NCBI GenBank assembly: GCA_003518365.1
Contig: DOYU01000017.1
Location: 61,965-75,670 of the forward strand
Source of the DNA: Candidatus Magasanikiibacteriota bacterium
GTDB taxonomy: Bacteria > Patescibacteriota > Patescibacteriia > Magasanikbacterales > UBA922
Direction of reading: 5' to 3'
Length of the DNA stretch: 13,706 nt
Shown here: one piece after another, positions 12,189 through 13,706 of the stretch
Numbering within the stretch: the first letter of the stretch is position 1
Layout of the letters: each line of letters starts with the position of its first letter
The notes under the pieces: model-generated
What the model was told of the DNA's origin: nothing
What the model saw: only the letters and a program-made list of their open reading frames with translations
Database searches by the model: none
Position numbers and translations under genes: made by a program

Positions 12189-13509
12189 CAAAAAAATTGT
12201 GTCCAATTCACTCAAAGCACAATTGAAAAAAGTAAAGCAACTGGAAGGTCGCATCAATCCAGATCGTGCTTGGGTACAAGAAACCAAAGCATCTCTTCTC
12301 AATACGATTGCCACGACTTCTGCTCCTGTTGCAGTGAAAGAGCACACGCGACGTACACATACGGCTATATTCGACGCAGTGCAGGCACTTTTTCCAAAAC
12401 AGCTTCTTTTTCAGGCAAAGCCATTTTTTGTCTCTTTTTTGGTATTTGGTTTGGCTGCAAGTGGATGGATTGCGAGCGCCAGTGCTTCTGAAAGTTTGCC
12501 TGGAGATACCCTATGGCAAATAAAGCTTGCAACAGAAAAAACACAGATTGTCCTCGCAAGTATTACAGGGAATGATAAAAAAAATGTTACATTGCAACTC
12601 AAATTTGCGACTCGCCGGGCTGAAGAAATCAAAACAGTAGCTGCTGAAGAAAAATTTCCACCAGAAGAAAAAACAAAACGCACGAGTGAAGGACTGAAGC
12701 AATTGCAAGAAAATATTGCTTCTATAGATACAGTCGTGCAGTCTGATGCGCAAAAGGATGATACCGGTGCAAACGCCAAACAAGTCAATGACAGCACTGC
12801 GCAGATAAGTGAAACACTCAAAGAAGTGGCAACGTCTGTCGAAGGCGTGGATCCGACGACGGCCTTGGCGCAGCAAGTCGTTGCAACGCAGCAAGCTGTC
12901 GATGAAGTTGGTATCACAGCTGTCAAAGTAGCTGTCGAAGGCGCAAAAAATGATGCTGAACGCATCGCTGCGCAGGATTTGGTAGAGCAAAAAATTGTGT
13001 CTGTCCTCTCTGATGCTGACGTTGCACTTCACGAAACTGCCGAAGTAAAGGCGCTGGTACAGCAAGTGGATGTGACGGCTGCTGGAGGCGTGACCACGTC
13101 TGTGTCTTCAACACTTGTTGATCCTGTAGGAACAAGTCCAAGTACTACACCACTCGTGACCACATCAGCATTTGTCCCTGGCAGCACAAGCACTCCTTCT
13201 TTCACTATAACATCAACGCCTGCTCTTACCCCACAACAAACCATTGACGGCATTCTCAGTCAAGTGGACAAGACATCTGCAGATGTACAGACACAAGTCG
13301 ATGAAATCAAAGCATTGATTGCAAGCAATGATCTTCTTGGTGCACTCGATAAAGCCACACAACTCAAAAAAACCACTGCGGCGTCGACTCAACAAACGAT
13401 TGAAATAAAAAAGACTGTGGAGCAGGTTACAAGCGCCAGCAAAGCAAGTAGCGACACGACTAGTGCTACCCGTCCTGCCAGCACCACTCCAACGTCTACT
13501 GGAACGTAA
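12169..13509 (+). CDS. DUF5667 membrane protein, probable anti-sigma partner
   Basis: The product is 446 aa from ATG at 12169, which overlaps the sigma gene by 20 bases; an upstream ATG at 12124 lies deep in that gene and is less likely. Residues 1-84 are cytosolic, with a helical stretch LKAQLKKVKQLEGRINPDRAWVQETKASLL split over 15-44 that could hold the sigma factor. One TM helix follows (about 85-104). Outside, SLPGDTLWQIKLATEK (109-124) opens a DUF5667 domain running to about 225, largely helical with LQLKFATRRAEEIKTVA. Long Ala/Val/Gln-rich helices follow (225-305), then a Ser/Thr/Pro linker (305-355), a second helical section (355-425) and a Ser/Thr-rich tail. There is no zinc HxxxCxxC anti-sigma motif. 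The anti-sigma role is inferred from gene order, overlap and topology. Its long outside part could sense envelope state. Confidence 0.85.
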   Translation: MNSIPHNKKIVSNSLKAQLKKVKQLEGRINPDRAWVQETKASLLNTIATTSAPVAVKEHTRRTHTAIFDAVQALFPKQLLFQAKPFFVSFLVFGLAASGWIASASASESLPGDTLWQIKLATEKTQIVLASITGNDKKNVTLQLKFATRRAEEIKTVAAEEKFPPEEKTKRTSEGLKQLQENIASIDTVVQSDAQKDDTGANAKQVNDSTAQISETLKEVATSVEGVDPTTALAQQVVATQQAVDEVGITAVKVAVEGAKNDAERIAAQDLVEQKIVSVLSDADVALHETAEVKALVQQVDVTAAGGVTTSVSSTLVDPVGTSPSTTPLVTTSAFVPGSTSTPSFTITSTPALTPQQTIDGILSQVDKTSADVQTQVDEIKALIASNDLLGALDKATQLKKTTAASTQQTIEIKKTVEQVTSASKASSDTTSATRPASTTPTSTGT

Positions 13510-13706
13510 TGCGCACATATAGGCAGGTCTCTCTTTTGCATGGGTGTTCGGCAAGGCAGAGGCGTGCGTATATTGCACGGACGTTTATGTATATTGATAG
13601 CGTCTTACTGTATGGCTTCCATTGTGAGATATTCTCACGGTGGGCTGCCATACAGTAGGCACCTAGTATGAACCATGTTGGTTCATGCCCCCATTTTACA
13701 AAGGTC
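13510..13706. other. Structured 3' tail running to the window end
   Basis: No gene and no T-tract terminator are seen. Three consecutive hairpins occur: CGTGC/GCACG (13563-13579), a long two-part hairpin (13607-13656), and ATGAACC/GGTTCAT (13668-13686). Confidence 0.55.
13607..13656. repeat. Long two-part hairpin
   Basis: The outer stem ACTGTATGGC/GCCATACAGT is perfect. A small internal loop (TT opposite GCT) separates it from an inner 11-bp stem CCATTGTGAGA/TCTCACGGTGG, paired fully if two G-U wobbles are allowed, with loop TAT. The wobbles mean it pairs better as RNA on the + strand than as DNA. Confidence 0.75.

Noticed and set aside
12411..12965. 184-codon - strand frame opposite the DUF5667 gene
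   Set aside because: Cys/Ser/Val-rich mirror of an Ala/Glu/Lys-rich helical gene; the + frame has the domain and a coupled start.

Overview
The window joins two very different kinds of DNA. Bases 1 to about 1700 are strongly GC-rich (nearly every codon ends in G or C) and carry the 3' part of a cysteine-rich, repeat-built secreted-type protein of a sort known from Myxococcota and other large-genome bacteria. From about 1714 to the end the DNA is AT-richer (roughly 40% GC by eye), with homopolymer T and A tracts, compact genes, almost no Shine-Dalgarno sites and many small hairpins. TGA is used as a stop, so code 25 is not in use. This second part looks like an uncultured Candidate Phyla Radiation (Patescibacteria, parcubacterial-type) genome. 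That assignment is inference from gene families (DUF5667 partner of an ECF sigma factor, GHL15-like secreted protein, one-TM DUF11-like surface protein) and style. The break at about 1680-1713 is either a real acquisition or a chimeric contig joint and should be tested first.

Layout: (1) 1-1506, partial Cys-rich protein; (2) 1507-1813, hairpins, a strong terminator and a promoter; (3) 1814-7022, a tightly packed + strand cell-surface polysaccharide operon: O-antigen ligase/polymerase-like membrane protein, GT4 glycosyltransferase, SAM methyltransferase, and a secreted GHL15-like glycosidase with a C-terminal FG-GAP region, the last three joined by ATGA overlaps; (4) a bidirectional terminator and a convergent DUF1972/GT4 glycosyltransferase (7074-8267, - strand) with its own good promoter; (5) 8268-11630, two - strand genes (a one-TM surface protein and a small HTH regulator) embedded in a dense field of palindromic repeats; (6) 11631-13509, an ECF sigma factor overlapping a membrane-anchored DUF5667 protein, probably a sigma/anti-sigma pair with a self-recognised promoter; (7) a structured 3' tail running off the window.

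The likely theme is cell-envelope construction: glycan polymerisation, glycosyl transfer and methylation, a secreted glycan-acting protein, a surface adhesin-like protein, and an envelope-sensing sigma system. The most unusual feature is a repeat family between 8430 and 10800. Four copies share a conserved TAATCTT frame around hairpins whose stems differ in sequence but stay paired. Copies occur as divergent pairs on both sides of the surface-protein gene, with further palindromic modules (a 28-bp near-identical pair and C-rich/G-rich hairpins) around it. The small HTH regulator has a perfect palindrome at its own predicted transcription start and a field of similar half-sites upstream.
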